Positions 10,952-22,457 are shown, numbered from the stretch's first letter. The stretch is 64,000 nucleotides of DNA from Virgibacillus sp. MSJ-26 (GCF_018918075.1 NZ_JAHLPW010000016.1:25375-89374); one strand, 5' to 3'. Notes: generated by a model from the letters alone, not told the origin. Program-made: numbers and translations.

Positions 10952-11238
10952 TGAAAGATCCACGCGATATTATTAAGCGCCCCGTGATCACAGAGCATTC
11001 TGCTGATTTAATGGCAGATAAAAAGTACACTTTTGAAGTAAGCCCGAAAGCAAACAAATCTGAAATTAAGCATGCAGTTGAAGTTGCTTTTGGTGTTAAA
11101 GTTGAAAAAGTAAACACAATGAACTTAAAAGGTAAGTTTAAAAGAATGGGCCAATATGGCGGCTACCGTTCAGATCGTAAAAAAGCCATTGTGCAACTTA
11201 GCGAAGACAGTAAAGAACTAGAATTCTTCGAAGCGTAA
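10951..11238 (+). CDS. rplW: Ribosomal protein L23
   Basis: L23 lies at the tunnel exit and docks trigger factor and SRP. 95 residues beginning [17 protein letters not shown], typical of the family. The ATG overlaps the last base of rplD, with GTAGGGGAGGTG inside rplD as ribosome binding site. The next gene, rplB, follows after 29 bases with its own strong binding site. Confidence 0.97.
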   Translation: MKDPRDIIKRPVITEHSADLMADKKYTFEVSPKANKSEIKHAVEVAFGVKVEKVNTMNLKGKFKRMGQYGGYRSDRKKAIVQLSEDSKELEFFEA

Positions 11239-11267
11239 AAACGACTTAGATAAAGGAGGGAAATAAG

Positions 11268-12098
11268 ATGGCGATTAAAAAGTTCAGACCAACATCTAAT
11301 GGTCACCGTAATATGTCAGGTTTAGACTTCACTGATATTACAACAGACAAACCTGAGAAATCCTTGTTGGGTTCACTATCTAAACGTGGTGGGCGCAATT
11401 ATCAAGGAAGAATCACATCTCGTCATCAAGGTGGCGGACATAAGCGTCAATATCGTCTTATTGATTTTAAACGTAACAAAGATGGCATACCAGGACGCGT
11501 TGCTACAATCGAGTACGATCCAAACCGCACAGCAAACATTGCATTAATTAACTATGTAGATGGTGAGAAACGCTATATACTAGCACCAAAGGGCTTGAAA
11601 GTAGGTCAAATGATTGAGTCAGGTGAGAATGCTGACATCAAGCTAGGTAATGCTCTACCACTTGCAAACATTCCTGTTGGTACAATCATTCACAATGTTG
11701 AATTGAAACCAGGACGTGGAGGACAACTTGCTCGTTCAGCTGGTACTGAAGCGCAAATCCTTGGGCGCGAAGGAAAATACACATTGGTAAGACTTGCTTC
11801 AGGTGAAGTTCGTCTTATATTGACAACTTGCCGTGCAACTGTAGGCCAAGTTGGAAATATTGAACATGAGCTTATCCGTGTTGGAAAAGCAGGACGTTCT
11901 CGTTGGTTAAACAAACGCCCACACGTACGTGGTTCTGCGATGAACCCAATCGATCACCCACATGGTGGTGGTGAAGGTCGTACGCCAATTGGACGTAAAT
12001 CACCTGTATCTCCATGGGGTCAGCCGACAATTGGTTATAAGACGCGTAAACGCAATAAGCCGACTGGCAAATATATCGTACGTGAGCGTAAAAGATAA
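11268..12098 (+). CDS. rplB: Ribosomal protein L2
   Basis: L2 is needed for subunit association and the peptidyl-transferase centre. 276 residues; the RNA-binding half with [20 protein letters not shown] and the conserved functional loop [14 protein letters not shown] near the C-terminus are intact. ATG 11268 follows AAAGGAGGG. A 59-bp spacer to rpsS contains a short inverted repeat (GGCGGTGACGGG with CCCGTC, near 12102-12128) of unknown role. Confidence 0.97.
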   Translation: MAIKKFRPTSNGHRNMSGLDFTDITTDKPEKSLLGSLSKRGGRNYQGRITSRHQGGGHKRQYRLIDFKRNKDGIPGRVATIEYDPNRTANIALINYVDGEKRYILAPKGLKVGQMIESGENADIKLGNALPLANIPVGTIIHNVELKPGRGGQLARSAGTEAQILGREGKYTLVRLASGEVRLILTTCRATVGQVGNIEHELIRVGKAGRSRWLNKRPHVRGSAMNPIDHPHGGGEGRTPIGRKSPVSPWGQPTIGYKTRKRNKPTGKYIVRERKR

Positions 12099-12157
12099 TT
12101 AAGGCGGTGACGGGAATTAATCACCCGTCTTCCAATTGATAAAAAGGAGGTTTTTCC

Positions 12158-12439
12158 ATGGGACGTAGCTTAAAAAAGGGACCTTTTGCAGATGATCATT
12201 TACTCAGAAAGATTGACGAGTTAAATGAATCTGATAAGAAAAAAGTAGTGAAAACTTGGTCACGTCGTTCAACAATCTTCCCATCATTCGTAGGGCACAC
12301 AATCGCTGTTTATGACGGTCGCAAACATGTGCCAGTCTATGTGACGGAAGATATGGTCGGACATAAATTAGGTGAGTTTGCGCCAACTCGTTCGTTTAGA
12401 GGGCATTCAGGCGTAGATAAATCAACAACTACAGCATAA
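12158..12439 (+). CDS. rpsS: Ribosomal protein S19
   Basis: S19 binds the 30S head with S13. 93 residues, opening [14 protein letters not shown] and containing the conserved [17 protein letters not shown] stretch. ATG 12158 follows AAAAGGAGG. Standard S10-operon order places rplV 24 bases downstream. Confidence 0.97.
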   Translation: MGRSLKKGPFADDHLLRKIDELNESDKKKVVKTWSRRSTIFPSFVGHTIAVYDGRKHVPVYVTEDMVGHKLGEFAPTRSFRGHSGVDKSTTTA

Positions 12440-12463
12440 AGCTAATGAGAGGAGGCACTCAAA

Positions 12464-12805
12464 ATGCAAGCAAAAGCCGTTGCGAAATCTGTTCGTATTG
12501 CTCCTCGTAAAGTCCGATTAGTTATCGATTTGATCCGAGGAAAGAACGTTGAGGAAGCCGTTGCAATCTTGCGCCTAACCCAACGAGGTGCTTCTCCAGT
12601 CGTAGAAAAGGTTTTAAACTCTGCAGTTGCTAACGCAGAACACAACTACGAAATGGATACGGATAACCTAGTAGTTTCCGAAGCATATGTTAACGAAGGT
12701 GCAACATTGAAACGTTTTCGCCCACGCGCTCAAGGAAGCGCAAGCAGAATAAATAAACGCACAAGCCACATTACAGTCGTGGTATCAGAAAAGAAGGAGG
12801 GATAG
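12464..12805 (+). CDS. rplV: Ribosomal protein L22
   Basis: L22 contacts all 23S domains and forms part of the exit-tunnel constriction. 113 residues, starting [20 protein letters not shown]. The beta-hairpin with the sequence [18 protein letters not shown] shows no insertion or deletion of the macrolide-resistance type. ATG 12464 follows AGAGGAGG. Three bases separate its stop from the GTG of rpsC. Confidence 0.96.
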   Translation: MQAKAVAKSVRIAPRKVRLVIDLIRGKNVEEAVAILRLTQRGASPVVEKVLNSAVANAEHNYEMDTDNLVVSEAYVNEGATLKRFRPRAQGSASRINKRTSHITVVVSEKKEG

Positions 12806-12808
12806 TCA

Positions 12809-13450
12809 GTGGGTCAGAAAATCAATCCAACAGGTCTTCGTATTGGAGTTATTAAAGACTGGGAGTCTAGATGGTATGCCGATAAGGACTATGCCGATTT
12901 ACTTCATGAAGACATTAAGGTTAGAGAATATCTTGAAAATCGTCTAAGTACAGCTGCAGTATCTTCTATTGAAATAGAACGTGCGGCAAACCGTATTAAT
13001 ATTACGATTCATACAGGTAAGCCAGGTATGGTTATTGGTAAGGGTGGTTCGGAAGTTGAATCATTACGTAAAGCACTAAATAGCTTAACAGGCAAACGTG
13101 TACACATTAATATTGTTGAAATTAAAAAAGTAGATCTTAACGCAAAGTTAGTAGCTGATAATATCGCCCGTCAACTTGAAAATCGTGTATCATTCCGTCG
13201 TGCTCAAAAGCAAGCTATCCAACGTGCAATGCGCGGAGGAGCAAAAGGAATTAGAACACAAGTATCAGGACGTCTTGGCGGAGCCGACATCGCTCGTGCA
13301 GAACATTATAGTGAAGGGACAGTACCACTACACACTTTACGTGCCGATATTGACTATGGCAACGTAGAAGCCGATACAACGTACGGTAAACTAGGTGTAA
13401 AAGTGTGGATCTATCGTGGAGAAGTCCTTCCAGAAAAACCGAAAAAATAA
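12809..13450 (+). CDS. rpsC: Ribosomal protein S3
   Basis: S3 forms part of the mRNA entry channel and helicase. 213 residues, slightly shorter at the C-terminus than B. subtilis S3. The KH motif with [10 protein letters not shown] is near residue 72. The start is GTG 12809, preceded by AAGGAGGGATA; GTG gives the expected [13 protein letters not shown] opening. It follows rplV by 3 bases, so coupling is likely. Confidence 0.96.
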   Translation: MGQKINPTGLRIGVIKDWESRWYADKDYADLLHEDIKVREYLENRLSTAAVSSIEIERAANRINITIHTGKPGMVIGKGGSEVESLRKALNSLTGKRVHINIVEIKKVDLNAKLVADNIARQLENRVSFRRAQKQAIQRAMRGGAKGIRTQVSGRLGGADIARAEHYSEGTVPLHTLRADIDYGNVEADTTYGKLGVKVWIYRGEVLPEKPKK

Positions 13451-13468
13451 GGAAGGGGGCTCATTCTT

Positions 13469-13903
13469 ATGTTAATGCCTAAACGTGTTAAATATCGTAG
13501 ACAACATAGAGGACGTATGAAAGGTCGCGCAAAAGGCGGAACCACCGTAGCATTCGGTGAATACGGCCTACAAGCTGTAGAAGCTTCTTGGATTACAAGT
13601 CGTCAAATTGAGGCAGCTCGTATAGCAATGACCCGTTATATGAAGCGTGGCGGTAAAGTTTGGATTAAAATATTCCCTGATAAGCCATATACTGCAAAAC
13701 CACTTGAAGTGCGCATGGGATCAGGAAAAGGTGCCCCAGAAGGCTGGGTAGCCGTTGTAAAACCAGGAAAAATTATGTTTGAAGTTGGAGGCGTATCGGA
13801 AGATGTTGCTCGCGAAGCATTAAGACTTGCTTCACATAAGCTACCGATTCGTACTAAATTTGTAAAACGTGAAGAAATTGGTGGTGAAAGCAATGAAGGC
13901 TAA
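13469..13903 (+). CDS. rplP: Ribosomal protein L16
   Basis: L16 helps position A-site tRNA on the 50S subunit. 144 residues, the usual length; the [13 protein letters not shown] opening and [16 protein letters not shown] segment are typical. ATG 13469 follows GGAAGGGGG. The last 11 bases overlap the start of rpmC, which has its ribosome binding site inside this gene. Confidence 0.97.
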   Translation: MLMPKRVKYRRQHRGRMKGRAKGGTTVAFGEYGLQAVEASWITSRQIEAARIAMTRYMKRGGKVWIKIFPDKPYTAKPLEVRMGSGKGAPEGWVAVVKPGKIMFEVGGVSEDVAREALRLASHKLPIRTKFVKREEIGGESNEG

Positions 13904-14090
13904 TGAAATAAGAGATTTAACCACTGCCGAAATTGAACAAAAGGTAAAAACACTTAAAGAAGAATTATTCAATTTACGTTTCCAACTTGCAACTGGACAA
14001 TTGGAAAACACTGCAAGAATTCGTGAAGTTAGAAGATCCATTGCTCGTATGAAAACTGTTGTACGTCAACGCGAATTAAGCGTAAATTAA
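13893..14090 (+). CDS. rpmC: Ribosomal protein L29
   Basis: L29 is a small helical protein at the tunnel exit. 65 residues. I chose ATG 13893 ([15 protein letters not shown]) rather than the in-frame GTG 24 bases upstream because the family begins here. The GGTGGTGA just upstream acts as binding site. It overlaps the end of rplP by 11 bases. Confidence 0.96.
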   Translation: MKANEIRDLTTAEIEQKVKTLKEELFNLRFQLATGQLENTARIREVRRSIARMKTVVRQRELSVN

Positions 14091-14123
14091 AGAACTGATT
14101 ATTGAGAGGAGGCAAGCCTCACT

Positions 14124-14387
14124 ATGACAGAACGAAATAGTCGTAAAGCATATACAGGACGTGTTGTATCAGATAAAATGGATAAAACCATTTCTGTAAT
14201 GGTTGAAACTTATAAAGTTCATAAATTATACGGTAAACGTGTTAAGTATTCTAAAAAGTTCAAAGTTCATGATGAAAATAACCAAGCGAAAACTGGAGAT
14301 GTTGTTCGCATCATGGAAACTCGACCACTATCTGCAACGAAGCGTTTTAGACTCGTTGAAGTTGTTGAAGAAGCAGTTATTATTTAA
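14124..14387 (+). CDS. rpsQ: Ribosomal protein S17
   Basis: S17 is a primary 16S rRNA-binding protein. 87 residues with the [19 protein letters not shown] opening and the family's OB-fold pattern ([18 protein letters not shown]). ATG 14124 follows AGAGGAGG. Last gene of the classical S10 operon; no terminator separates it from rplN, so S10 and spc genes are probably co-transcribed. Confidence 0.96.
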   Translation: MTERNSRKAYTGRVVSDKMDKTISVMVETYKVHKLYGKRVKYSKKFKVHDENNQAKTGDVVRIMETRPLSATKRFRLVEVVEEAVII

Positions 14388-14433
14388 CCATAGTAATGCT
14401 GGGAAGAGGTTCCGAAAGGAGGTCTAAAGCGAT

Positions 14434-14802
14434 ATGATTCAACAAGAAAGTCATTTGAAAATTGCCGATAACTCTGGTGCACGTGAGGTGTCAACAATTA
14501 AAGTGTTAGGTGGAACTGGACGTAAATCCGCTAACATTGGTGATGTAATTGTTTGTACAGTAAAACATGCAACACCAGGGGGCGTTGTCAAAAAAGGTGA
14601 AATAGTGAAGGCTGTTATTGTTCGCTCAAAAACAGGCGTTCGTCGTAAAGATGGATCATACATTCGTTTTGATGAAAATGCTGCCGTAATCGTCCGCGAT
14701 GACAAAAGTCCAAGAGGTACTCGTATCTTTGGCCCTGTCGCCCGTGAATTACGTGACGCAAAGTTCATGAAAATTGTATCACTAGCACCAGAAGTATTAT
14801 AA
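14434..14802 (+). CDS. rplN: Ribosomal protein L14
   Basis: L14 forms inter-subunit bridge B8 and contacts L19. 122 residues, opening [21 protein letters not shown] 14434 follows GAAAGGAGG. Unusually for this operon, a 121-bp gap follows before rplX and is filled by a palindromic element (14814-14897). Confidence 0.97.
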   Translation: MIQQESHLKIADNSGAREVSTIKVLGGTGRKSANIGDVIVCTVKHATPGGVVKKGEIVKAVIVRSKTGVRRKDGSYIRFDENAAVIVRDDKSPRGTRIFGPVARELRDAKFMKIVSLAPEVL

Positions 14803-14813
14803 GTAGAATTGTC

Positions 14814-14897
14814 CTTGGCAGGTAAGAAAATAACAAGTTTTCTAAACTGCATAAGCGCAACTAAGGCATCGCCGTCAAAGACTTGGCGACTGCCAAG
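14814..14897. repeat. Palindromic repeat element inside the spc operon
   Basis: CTTGGCAG at 14814-14821 and CTGCCAAG at 14890-14897 form the outer arms. Inside are further inverted parts (AGAAAA with TTTTCT; GGCATCGCC). It fills the rplN-rplX spacer, where related genomes usually have only a few bases. A shorter related string, CCTTGGCAG..., occurs at 3713-3721. It has no T-run, so read-through is expected. Confidence 0.65.
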
Positions 14898-14923
14898 TTT
14901 CCTAATAAGGAGGTGCGTCAAGC

Positions 14924-15235
14924 ATGCATGTCAAAAAAGGTGATAAAGTCAAAGTCATTACCGGTAAAGATAGCGGTAAAGAAGGAACTGTTTTAGAAGC
15001 CTATCCGAAAAAAGAACGTGTATTAGTTGAAGGAGTAAACATGGTAAGAAAGCACTCAAAACCATCTCAAGAGAATCCACAAGGTGGAATTCTCAACCAA
15101 GAAGGCTCTGTACACGTTTCTAATGTAATGCCAATTGATCCAAAGACCGGTGAACCAACTCGCGTTGGGTACGAAGTACGTGATGGAAAAAAAGTCCGTA
15201 TCGCTAAAAAATCCGGTGAACCATTAGATAAATAA
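14924..15235 (+). CDS. rplX: Ribosomal protein L24
   Basis: L24 initiates 50S assembly. 103 residues with the N-terminal KOW motif ([19 protein letters not shown]). ATG 14924 follows AAGGAGGTG, immediately after the palindromic element. The binding site is outside the element, so translation should be unaffected. Confidence 0.97.
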   Translation: MHVKKGDKVKVITGKDSGKEGTVLEAYPKKERVLVEGVNMVRKHSKPSQENPQGGILNQEGSVHVSNVMPIDPKTGEPTRVGYEVRDGKKVRIAKKSGEPLDK

Positions 15236-15262
15236 TTTTTAGGCGAAAGGAGGGCGCTCGTG

Positions 15263-15802
15263 ATGAATCAATTAAAACAAAAATATAACGAAGAAATAGT
15301 ACCGTCATTAGTTAAAAAGTTTAACTATAAATCTGTTATGGAAGTTCCAGGGATTGAGAAAGTTGTTATCAACATGGGTGTTGGTGACGCTGTACAAAAT
15401 TCAAAAGCACTTGATAACGCAGTTGAAGAACTTTCATTAATTTCTGGTCAAAAGCCAGTTGTTACTCGTGCGAAGAAATCCATTGCAGGATTCCGTCTAC
15501 GTGAAGGAATGCCAATCGGAGCTAAAGTAACTTTACGCGGAGAAAGAATGTATGATTTCCTCCAAAAGCTTATTGCCGTTTCACTACCACGTGTTCGTGA
15601 CTTTAGAGGTGTTTCTAATAAAGCTTTTGATGGTCGTGGAAACTACACATTAGGTGTAAAAGAACAACTTATCTTCCCGGAAATTAACTATGATAAAGTT
15701 AGCAAAATCCGTGGTTTAGACATTGTTATCGTAACAACATCTAACACAGATGAAGAAGCACATGAACTTTTAGCTCAGCTAGGCATGCCTTTCCAAAAGT
15801 AA
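15263..15802 (+). CDS. rplE: Ribosomal protein L5
   Basis: L5 binds 5S rRNA with L18 and contacts P-site tRNA. 179 residues, matching B. subtilis. The segments [19 protein letters not shown] and [13 protein letters not shown] are typical. A GTG directly precedes the ATG at 15263; ATG is preferred because the family begins MN.LK.KY. The binding site is GAAAGGAGGG. Confidence 0.97.
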   Translation: MNQLKQKYNEEIVPSLVKKFNYKSVMEVPGIEKVVINMGVGDAVQNSKALDNAVEELSLISGQKPVVTRAKKSIAGFRLREGMPIGAKVTLRGERMYDFLQKLIAVSLPRVRDFRGVSNKAFDGRGNYTLGVKEQLIFPEINYDKVSKIRGLDIVIVTTSNTDEEAHELLAQLGMPFQK

Positions 15803-15808
15803 GCTTAG

Positions 15809-16018
<210 letters not shown>

Positions 16019-16047
16019 ACCCCGATTTGGGAAGGAGGTAATGAGTA

Positions 16048-16446
16048 ATGGTTATGACTGATCCAGTAGCAGATATGCTAACTCGTATTCGTAACGCTAA
16101 CATGGTGCGCCATGAAAAATTGGAGCTTCCGGCTTCAAAGATGAAACGCGACATCGCTGATATTTTAAAAAGAGAAGGTTTCGTTCGTGATTACGAATTT
16201 ATTGAAGATGATAAACAAGGTATTCTACGTATATTCCTTAAGTACGGAAATAATGACCAACAAGTTATTACGGGAATTAAACGTATAAGTAAGCCTGGTC
16301 TACGTGTGTACGCAAAAGCCGAAGAAGTGCCACGTGTGTTAAATGGTTTGGGAATTGCAATCGTATCGACTTCTAAAGGTGTTCTATCTGATAAGGAAGC
16401 ACGTTCTCAAGCAGTTGGTGGCGAAGTACTTGCATATGTTTGGTAA
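16048..16446 (+). CDS. rpsH: Ribosomal protein S8
   Basis: S8 binds the central domain of 16S rRNA; in E. coli it represses the spc operon. 132 residues, with the C-terminal [13 protein letters not shown] pattern and the terminal [12 protein letters not shown] 16048 follows GAAGGAGGT. Family start [18 protein letters not shown] is retained. Confidence 0.97.
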   Translation: MVMTDPVADMLTRIRNANMVRHEKLELPASKMKRDIADILKREGFVRDYEFIEDDKQGILRIFLKYGNNDQQVITGIKRISKPGLRVYAKAEEVPRVLNGLGIAIVSTSKGVLSDKEARSQAVGGEVLAYVW

Positions 16447-16477
16447 TTAATACTTTTTGATTGAGGAGGTGCAACCA

Positions 16478-17014
16478 ATGTCTCGTATCGGACTTAAAAC
16501 AATTGAACTTCCAGAAGGTGTGGAAGTTAAAATGGACGGTAACAAAGTGACTGTGAAAGGTCCTAAAGGTGAATTGTCAAGAACAATCCATAATGACATG
16601 GTCGTTAAAATGGAGGATAACACAGTTAATATTGAACGTCCTAACGATTTAAAAGAAACTCGTTCATTACACGGAACAACTCGTAGCCTAATCGCAAACA
16701 TGGTAGAAGGCGTAAATAAAGGCTTCGAAAAGAAACTTGAAATCATTGGTGTTGGATATCGTGCTCAAAAACAAGGTGATAAAGTAGTAGTGAACGCAGG
16801 CTACTCACACCCAGTGGAAATCGAAGCAAGAGAAGGCATCGAAATTGATGTTCCTAAAAACACGGAACTTATTGTTAAAGGAATTGACAAAGAATTAGTT
16901 GGAGCAGTTGCTGCAAACATCAGATCAATCAGATTACCTGAGCCTTATAAAGGAAAAGGTATCCGTTATGCTGGTGAATATGTACGTCAAAAAGAAGGTA
17001 AAACTGCTAAGTAA
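16478..17014 (+). CDS. rplF: Ribosomal protein L6
   Basis: L6 sits near the factor-binding site of the 50S subunit. 178 residues in two related domains; the C-terminal domain contains [19 protein letters not shown] 16478 is preceded by GAGGAGGTG; an in-frame ATG 21 bases upstream lies before that binding site and is rejected. Confidence 0.97.
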   Translation: MSRIGLKTIELPEGVEVKMDGNKVTVKGPKGELSRTIHNDMVVKMEDNTVNIERPNDLKETRSLHGTTRSLIANMVEGVNKGFEKKLEIIGVGYRAQKQGDKVVVNAGYSHPVEIEAREGIEIDVPKNTELIVKGIDKELVGAVAANIRSIRLPEPYKGKGIRYAGEYVRQKEGKTAK

Positions 17015-17046
17015 GGTAAGTTAGGGAACAGAAAGGAGTGACCTAA

Positions 17047-17409
17047 ATGATCACAAAACCTAGCAAAAATGAAACTCGCAAGAGAAGACATGCACGTGTT
17101 CGAAAAAATGTTGCAGGAACTGAGGAGCGCCCTCGTTTGAATATCTATCGTTCTAACAGTCATATCTATGCACAGCTGATTAATGATAACAATGGCAACA
17201 CTGTAGCAAGTGCATCAACGTTAGATAAAGAATTGTCACTCGAGTCTACTGGCACCGTCGAAGCGGCTGAGAAAGTCGGAGAACTAGTTGCTAAACGTGC
17301 AACGGATAAAGGTTATAAATCAATTGTATTTGATCGTGGAGGGTACCTTTATCACGGACGCATTAAAGCTTTGGCTGACGCTGCCCGAGAAGCGGGTCTT
17401 GAATTTTAA
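17047..17409 (+). CDS. rplR: Ribosomal protein L18
   Basis: L18 binds 5S rRNA with L5. 120 residues with a basic N-terminus ([15 protein letters not shown]) and the C-terminal [23 protein letters not shown] 17047 follows GAAAGGAG. The binding site of rpsE begins shortly after its stop. Confidence 0.97.
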   Translation: MITKPSKNETRKRRHARVRKNVAGTEERPRLNIYRSNSHIYAQLINDNNGNTVASASTLDKELSLESTGTVEAAEKVGELVAKRATDKGYKSIVFDRGGYLYHGRIKALADAAREAGLEF

Positions 17410-17433
17410 TTGAATGATAAAGGAGGGTTAGAT

Positions 17434-17937
17434 ATGAATATTAACATCGATCCAAACAAATTAGAATTAGAAGAACGAGTTGTTGCAGTAAATCGTGTAG
17501 CAAAAGTTGTTAAGGGTGGACGTCGTTTTCGCTTTGCTGCATTAGTTGTAGTCGGTGACAAAAATGGTCATGTTGGATTTGGTACAGGTAAAGCATTAGA
17601 AGTGCCAGAAGCAATCAAAAAAGCGATTGATAATGCTAAGAAAAACTTGATTGAAGTACCGATTGTAGGAACAACTATTCCACACGAAATTAATGGAGTA
17701 TTTGGTTCAGGTAACGTTCTTATGAAACCTGCGACAGAAGGTACTGGAGTTATCTCTGGAGGACCGGTTCGTGCGGTATTAGAACTTGCAGGTGTTGGTG
17801 ATATTTTAACGAAGTCCCTTGGTGCCAATACCCCAATTAATATGATTCGTGCAACACTAGATGGGTTAACGAACTTAAAACGTGCAGAAGACGTAGCAAA
17901 ACTACGAGGAAAGTCTGTAGAAGAACTGTTAGGATAA
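17434..17937 (+). CDS. rpsE: Ribosomal protein S5
   Basis: S5 contributes to translational fidelity and the mRNA entry site. 167 residues. The spectinomycin-sensitive loop around [18 protein letters not shown] shows no deletion. ATG 17434 follows AAAGGAGGG; an in-frame ATG 24 bases upstream overlaps rplR's end and is rejected. Confidence 0.97.
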   Translation: MNINIDPNKLELEERVVAVNRVAKVVKGGRRFRFAALVVVGDKNGHVGFGTGKALEVPEAIKKAIDNAKKNLIEVPIVGTTIPHEINGVFGSGNVLMKPATEGTGVISGGPVRAVLELAGVGDILTKSLGANTPINMIRATLDGLTNLKRAEDVAKLRGKSVEELLG

Positions 17938-17950
17938 GGAGGGAAATACT

Positions 17951-18133
17951 ATGTCTAAAAAGTTAGAAATCACCCTCAAGCGCAGTGTTATTGGCTCAAA
18001 AGGAAATCAACGTAAAACAATTGAAACGTTAGGCCTAAAGAAAATCCGTCAATCCGTAGTTTGTGAGGATACTCCAGTTGTTCGAGGAATGATCAATAAA
18101 GTATCTCATCTAGTTACGGTAGAAGAAATCTAA
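17951..18133 (+). CDS. rpmD: Ribosomal protein L30
   Basis: Small 50S protein of 60 residues ([22 protein letters not shown]). ATG 17951 is 13 bases after rpsE, whose stop overlaps the binding site AAGGAGGG. Standard spc order places rplO next. Confidence 0.96.
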   Translation: MSKKLEITLKRSVIGSKGNQRKTIETLGLKKIRQSVVCEDTPVVRGMINKVSHLVTVEEI

Positions 18134-18163
18134 GTAAACATAGCGTAAAGAGGAGGTGCTCAA

Positions 18164-18604
18164 ATGAAACTTCATGAATTGAAAGCAGCAGAAGGAACTC
18201 GCAAAAGACGTAACCGTGTAGGTCGTGGTATGTCATCTGGAAATGGTAAAACATCAGGCAGAGGGCATAAAGGTCAAAAACAACGTTCAGGCGGGGGAAC
18301 TCGTCCAGGTTTTGAAGGTGGCCAAATGCCTTTATTCCAACGTTTACCAAAACGTGGATTTACAAATATTAATCGTAAAGAATATGCAATTGTCAATCTT
18401 GAAACATTAAATAAGTTTGAAGACGGCACAGAAATTACACCTGAGCTCTTACAAAAAGAAGGTGTCGTGAAGAACCTTAAGACAGGAATTAAAGTTCTTG
18501 GAAAAGGATCAATCGAAAACAAATATACCGTAAAAGCTCATAAGTTCTCCGCTTCAGCTAAAGAAGCTATTGAAGCAGCGGGCGGTAAAACAGAGGTGAT
18601 TTAA
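18164..18604 (+). CDS. rplO: Ribosomal protein L15
   Basis: L15 is a late-assembly 50S protein with a long glycine-rich N-terminal extension, visible here as [20 protein letters not shown]. 146 residues. ATG 18164 follows GAGGAGGTG. Its final base overlaps the A of the secY ATG, indicating coupled translation. Confidence 0.97.
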   Translation: MKLHELKAAEGTRKRRNRVGRGMSSGNGKTSGRGHKGQKQRSGGGTRPGFEGGQMPLFQRLPKRGFTNINRKEYAIVNLETLNKFEDGTEITPELLQKEGVVKNLKTGIKVLGKGSIENKYTVKAHKFSASAKEAIEAAGGKTEVI

Positions 18605-19896
18605 TGTTCCGTACAATCTCCAATTTTATGCGCGTAGGTGATATAAGACGGAAGATTGTATTTACTTTGCTTATGCTAATTATATTCCGTCTAGGTACGT
18701 TTATACCTGTACCTTTCACTGATAAAGAAGCCATTGATTTTATGAATCAACAAAATGTGTTCGGATTTCTTAATACATTCGGTGGTGGGGCTCTCCAAAA
18801 CTTCTCCATATTTGCTATGGGGATAATGCCTTACATTACAGCTTCCATTATTATGCAACTACTGCAAATGGACGTTGTACCGAAGTTTGCTGAGTGGAAA
18901 AAACAAGGTGAAATGGGACGGAAGAAATTAGCCCAAGTCACACGATACGGTACAATTGTTTTAGCATTTATTCAAGGTATTGCTATGTCAATTGGATTTA
19001 ATGCAATGGCTGGTGGAATGCTAATCGATAACCCGAGCTTTTCTAAATTTCTTGTTATCGCGATTGTGCTAACAAGTGGAACAGCTTTCTTAATGTGGTT
19101 GGGTGAGCAAATTACTGCAAATGGTGTTGGCAATGGTATTTCTATTATCATTTTCGCAGGGATTGTTGCAGCTGTACCTAATGGCGTACAGCAACTATAC
19201 GTCACTTACTTCACTAACCCTGGAGATGAACTATTCATTAATATAGTGATTGTTGCACTTATTGCCTTAGTGATTGTTGCTGTTACAGTAGGGGTTATTT
19301 ATATCCAACAGGCTCTACGTAAAATTCCAGTACAATATGCCAAAAAGCTGGTTAACCGTTCACCGGTCGGGGGACATTCAACCCACTTACCACTTAAAGT
19401 TAATGCTGCTGGAGTAATTCCAGTTATCTTTGCGATAGCATTTATTATTGCTCCACGTACAGTAGCAGGCTTTTTTGAAGGAAGTAATATCGCTTCAAAA
19501 ATTGAGTTGATTTTTGATTATACACAGCCAATTGGTATGGTTATCTACGTGGCATTAATTATTGCCTTTACGTATTTCTATACGTTTGTTCAAGTTAACC
19601 CAGAACAAATGGCTGAAAACTTACAAAAACAAGGTGGATATATCCCAGGCATTCGTCCAGGGAAAAAGACAGAAACTTATTTAACGCGTGTCATGTATCG
19701 TTTGACATTTGTAGGTTCTATTTTCCTAGCGGCTGTTTCTGTACTACCTATTTTACTTGGTAGTCTTGCAAATCTACCTCAAGCAGTACAAATCGGCGGC
19801 ACAAGTTTACTAATTGTTGTTGGAGTAGCGTTACAGACGATGAAACAACTAGAAAGTCAGTTAGTTAAACGTCACTACAAAGGCTTCATTAGATAA
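18604..19896 (+). CDS. secY: Protein translocase subunit SecY
   Basis: Core channel of the Sec translocon. 430 residues, ten hydrophobic helices. Cytosolic loops include the KKLAQVTRYGT and the QVNPEQMAENLQKQGGYIPGIRPGK segments typical of SecY. ATG overlaps rplO by one base. Its expression is therefore tied to ribosomal protein synthesis. adk follows after 33 bases. Confidence 0.98.
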   Translation: MFRTISNFMRVGDIRRKIVFTLLMLIIFRLGTFIPVPFTDKEAIDFMNQQNVFGFLNTFGGGALQNFSIFAMGIMPYITASIIMQLLQMDVVPKFAEWKKQGEMGRKKLAQVTRYGTIVLAFIQGIAMSIGFNAMAGGMLIDNPSFSKFLVIAIVLTSGTAFLMWLGEQITANGVGNGISIIIFAGIVAAVPNGVQQLYVTYFTNPGDELFINIVIVALIALVIVAVTVGVIYIQQALRKIPVQYAKKLVNRSPVGGHSTHLPLKVNAAGVIPVIFAIAFIIAPRTVAGFFEGSNIASKIELIFDYTQPIGMVIYVALIIAFTYFYTFVQVNPEQMAENLQKQGGYIPGIRPGKKTETYLTRVMYRLTFVGSIFLAAVSVLPILLGSLANLPQAVQIGGTSLLIVVGVALQTMKQLESQLVKRHYKGFIR

Positions 19897-20574
<678 letters not shown>

Positions 20575-20739
20575 AACGCTCTAAGGCCACATATAATATG
20601 GAATAGATGCAAATCCATATGTAAAAAGTTATAATATAAGTCGTAGTGTTTTTTAGTTTTACGAAGTGACACAAAGACAAAATATAATAATAGATCCTAA
20701 TGCAAGGATTTAAAATAGCCTAAGTGAAGGTGATCGTTG

Positions 20740-21033
20740 TTGAGCGTAGAAGATTCGGTTCCACGAATAGGTCAAATTGTTCGTATTAAACAGGGACGCG
20801 AAGCAGGACAGTTTGCTATAGTCATTGAAGTGATTGATGATAAGTTTGTTATGTTAGCAGATGGGGATAAGCGTAAATATGATCGACAGAAGAAAAAGAA
20901 TATCAATCATATTGAAGCAATAGATTATATTTCTCCAGAAGTCCGAGACAGCCTTCTAAAAACTGGTCGTGTCACAAATGGTAAATTACGATTTGCTATA
21001 GCTAAATTTGTTGGTGAGGTTGTGACTGATTAA
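20740..21033 (+). CDS. KOW-domain RNA-binding protein (YbzG/L14e-like)
   Basis: A 97-residue protein with an N-terminal KOW-like segment ([21 protein letters not shown]) followed by a basic [14 protein letters not shown] stretch, the pattern of the small conserved protein found before infA in Bacillaceae. Its exact role is not established; ribosome association is plausible from context. Two adjacent TTG codons could start it; TTG 20740 has the better 6-base spacing to AAGGTGA. The 165-bp spacer before it is A+T rich and holds no coding frame where map would be expected. Confidence 0.85.
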   Translation: MSVEDSVPRIGQIVRIKQGREAGQFAIVIEVIDDKFVMLADGDKRKYDRQKKKNINHIEAIDYISPEVRDSLLKTGRVTNGKLRFAIAKFVGEVVTD

Positions 21034-21051
21034 AGAAGGGAGATCAACACG

Positions 21052-21270
21052 ATGGCGAAAGAAGATGTTATTGAAGTAGAAGGTATTGTTCAAGAGACAT
21101 TACCGAACGCGCAATTTAATGTTGAGCTTGAGAATGGCCATACCGTATTGGCGCATGTATCTGGTAAAATTCGTATGCACTTTATTCGTATCTTACCAGG
21201 AGATAAAGTAACGGTAGAGCTCTCTCCTTACGATTTAACTAGAGGGCGCATTACCTATCGTTACAAATAA
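21052..21270 (+). CDS. infA: Translation initiation factor IF-1
   Basis: 72 residues, S1-like OB fold ([20 protein letters not shown]...[16 protein letters not shown]). IF-1 blocks the A site during initiation. ATG 21052 follows GAAGGGAG. It lies in the usual place ahead of rpmJ-rpsM-rpsK-rpoA. Confidence 0.97.
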   Translation: MAKEDVIEVEGIVQETLPNAQFNVELENGHTVLAHVSGKIRMHFIRILPGDKVTVELSPYDLTRGRITYRYK

Positions 21271-21290
21271 GCGAGTAAGCTCCGATATAA

Positions 21291-21419
<129 letters not shown>

Positions 21420-21439
21420 GCACTGGAGGTGTAGTATTT

Positions 21440-21805
21440 ATGGCACGTATTGCAGGTATAGATATACCACGTGATAAGCGCGTAGTCATTTCTCTAACAT
21501 CAATTTATGGAGTTGGAAAATCTACCGCACAGAAAATCCTTAAAGAAGCAGGCGTTTCAGAAGATACACGTGTACGCGACTTGACAGAAGATGAGTTGTC
21601 AAACATCCGTAAAGCGGTCGAAAGCTATACGATTGAGGGAGATCTTCGCCGTGAGCGTTCATTAGACATTAAACGCCTAGTGGAAATTGGCTCATACCGT
21701 GGAATTCGCCATCGTCGCGGATTACCAGTTCGTGGTCAAAAGACTAAAAACAACTCTCGCACTCGTAAAGGTCCTCGTCATGCTATCGCAGGCAAAAAGA
21801 AATAA
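21440..21805 (+). CDS. rpsM: Ribosomal protein S13
   Basis: S13 is a head protein that forms bridges to the 50S subunit. 121 residues with the helix-two-turn-helix segment ([17 protein letters not shown]) and the basic tail [22 protein letters not shown] 21440 follows TGGAGGTG. First classical gene of the alpha operon. Confidence 0.97.
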   Translation: MARIAGIDIPRDKRVVISLTSIYGVGKSTAQKILKEAGVSEDTRVRDLTEDELSNIRKAVESYTIEGDLRRERSLDIKRLVEIGSYRGIRHRRGLPVRGQKTKNNSRTRKGPRHAIAGKKK

Positions 21806-21826
21806 ATGTAAAGGAGGTTATTACTA

Positions 21827-22225
21827 ATGGCTCGTACAAAAGTTAAAAAATCCACACGTAAACGTCGTGTAAAACAGCAAGTCGATAAAGGGGTAGCTCA
21901 TATTCATTCTACCTTTAATAATACAATTGTTACGGTTACGGATACTGGAGGCAACGTGATTGGCTGGAGTTCAGCTGGAGCACTTGGCTTTAAAGGATCT
22001 CGTAAATCTACTCCATTTGCCGCTCAAATGGCAGCAGAAACTGCAGCTAAGTCAGCAGTTGAAAGAGGTATGAAGTCTCTAGAAGTAGCGGTAAAAGGAC
22101 CAGGTGCAGGTCGTGAAGCAGCTATTCGTTCATTACAAGCAGCTGGTCTTGAAGTAACAGCTATTCGTGATCTAACACCGGTTCCACATAATGGATGCCG
22201 TCCGCCGAAACGTCGTCGCGTTTAA
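21827..22225 (+). CDS. rpsK: Ribosomal protein S11
   Basis: S11 lies on the 30S platform near the mRNA exit. 132 residues; [14 protein letters not shown] and [13 protein letters not shown] are family signatures. ATG 21827 follows AAAGGAGG. An unusually long 289-bp gap with its own promoter follows before rpoA. Confidence 0.97.
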   Translation: MARTKVKKSTRKRRVKQQVDKGVAHIHSTFNNTIVTVTDTGGNVIGWSSAGALGFKGSRKSTPFAAQMAAETAAKSAVERGMKSLEVAVKGPGAGREAAIRSLQAAGLEVTAIRDLTPVPHNGCRPPKRRRV

Positions 22226-22241
22226 TTTTAGCGTATAGAAT

Positions 22242-22270
22242 TTGTCACCCTGTCTATAATGGGTTATGAT
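22242..22270 (+). promoter_or_regulatory. Probable sigma-A promoter of rpoA-rplQ
   Basis: TTGTCA (22242-22247) and TATGAT (22265-22270) are 17 bp apart, just after rpsK. It would start a transcript with a leader of about 240 nt before rpoA, allowing rpoA to be adjusted apart from the ribosomal genes. Confidence 0.55.
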
Positions 22271-22457
22271 GGCTAAAGTATATGGCGAAGCGTTGTTTAT
22301 CTATAGAATAAGTAAACAGCCTAACAAACTAGTTATTCTTTTCATTACATGTAATGGAGAAATGCCAAAGTTTAATCTTTGCTGTAACAACATCGTTAAG
22401 ACAAACAGTACGGAATTACGATAGTGCAGAAACGCCAACTGCCTATTTGGGGAATTT

